From positions 11,849,501 to 11,913,500 of the forward strand of contig NC_066286.1 of NCBI RefSeq assembly GCF_905404315.1: 64,000 nt of DNA, given 5' to 3'. The DNA is from Leptidea sinapis. Taxonomy: Eukaryota; Arthropoda; Insecta; Lepidoptera; Pieridae. This document shows, piece by piece, positions 63,679 through 64,000 of this stretch; position 1 is the stretch's first letter; each line of letters opens with the position of its first letter. The notes beneath the pieces are model-generated. The model searched no databases, was not told where the DNA came from, and saw nothing but the letters and a program-made list of their open reading frames with translations. Both the position numbers and the translations under genes were made by a program.

Positions 63679-64000
63679 TTTGACTTGCTGGTTTTGCTAA
63701 ATTTTGATAGTACCTCCTCCATTCTATGTTGGAATTGTTCATATGATGCAGTGGGGGGGCGGTATACACTTACAATAATAAATTGCTCTAGTTCTATACA
63801 AGCTATCTCAATTAGTTGTTCTATAGAGAGATTAACAATATCTCTTCTATTTTTACATTTTAGTCTGTTATTAATAATAATTAGGGAACCTCCATGTATT
63901 GCCCTACTTCTACAAAACGAACTGACTACTTTATGTTCTCTAAAATTAAACTGGAGCTGATGACTCTTACGCCAATGTTCTGTAATACATAATATATCTA
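63679..64000 (-). pseudogene. LINE-A minus copy, segment 3 (endonuclease N-half)
   Basis: Reads, on the minus strand, HWRKSHQLQFSFREHKVVSS, GGSLIIINNRLKCKNRRDIV, then IIVSVYRPPTASYEQFQHRM and EEVLSKF at the insertion edge. It is nearly identical to 30170-30460 in the plus copy. The element runs off the window, so its 5' end and ORF1 are not seen. Confidence 0.9.

Noticed and set aside
1..64000. CRISPR array, LTR retrotransposon or endogenous virus, rRNA
   Set aside because: No regularly spaced short repeats, no paired LTRs or retroviral protease/integrase motifs, and no rRNA-like conserved segments were seen on either strand.

Overview
The window reads as insect nuclear DNA, most likely from a moth or butterfly. 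It is AT-rich, has no operon structure and no ribosomal-site logic, and is almost completely built from transposable elements of kinds I recognise from lepidopteran genomes: several non-LTR (LINE) families, a SINE-like family starting near CCAGTGGGAGGCTCC, Helitron remnants ending in TCAGCTAG, Tc1/mariner elements and foldback MITEs. No complete host gene can be supported. Species cannot be read from the sequence. Family letters used here (LINE-A to LINE-E, AF, RTE-1/2, SINE-A, R1 to R3) are my own working names.

Layout. 1-7100: AT-rich DNA with SINE-A and LINE scraps, plus two gene-like islands near 1971-2216 and 2410-2675 that no repeat explains. 7110-9078: decayed Helitron with a broken Rep/helicase gene. 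9.5-14.5 kb: MITEs, SINEs, dispersed repeats and a perfect 38-bp palindrome. 14.6-18.5 kb: LINE-B copy plus a second LINE-B fragment. 19.2-24.3 kb: LINE-C (minus) and LINE-D (plus) arranged head to head. 24.4-29.1 kb: mariner relic, a 355-bp tandem duplication inside an RTE fragment, LINE-A fragments and a LINE-A-in-LINE-B nest. 29.3-33.1 kb: tRNA-like SINE head, then a nearly full-length LINE-A (plus). 33.3-36.7 kb: RTE-1 and LINE-B2 (minus). 36.7-44 kb: foldback element and a patchwork of Jockey-like LINE pieces. 44-46.7 kb: a 990-bp TA-flanked MITE and a complete but inactive Tc1 element. 49.0-52.4 kb: the best preserved LINE in the window (LINE-B1, minus, one frameshift). 52.4-53.9 kb: unrecognised coding-like fragments and a short THAP-like first exon. 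56.0-64.0 kb: one LINE-A copy (minus) split by a 4-kb LINE-E insertion and by an 870-bp insertion, running off the window.

How it works together. The encoded proteins are almost all mobilisation enzymes: apurinic-type endonuclease plus reverse transcriptase for target-primed retrotransposition, DDE transposases, and a Rep/helicase. Every copy I could follow carries at least one break, so nothing here looks autonomous as it stands. The nests give a relative order: LINE-A is older than LINE-E at 58-62 kb, and a LINE-B copy is older than a LINE-A fragment at 28.6 kb. I found no CRISPR array, no LTR element, no bona fide tRNA or rRNA, and no convincing new biological system. The best candidates for something unexplained are the islands at 1971-2216, 2410-2675, 52390-52649 and 53031-53297, and the THAP-like exon at 53758.
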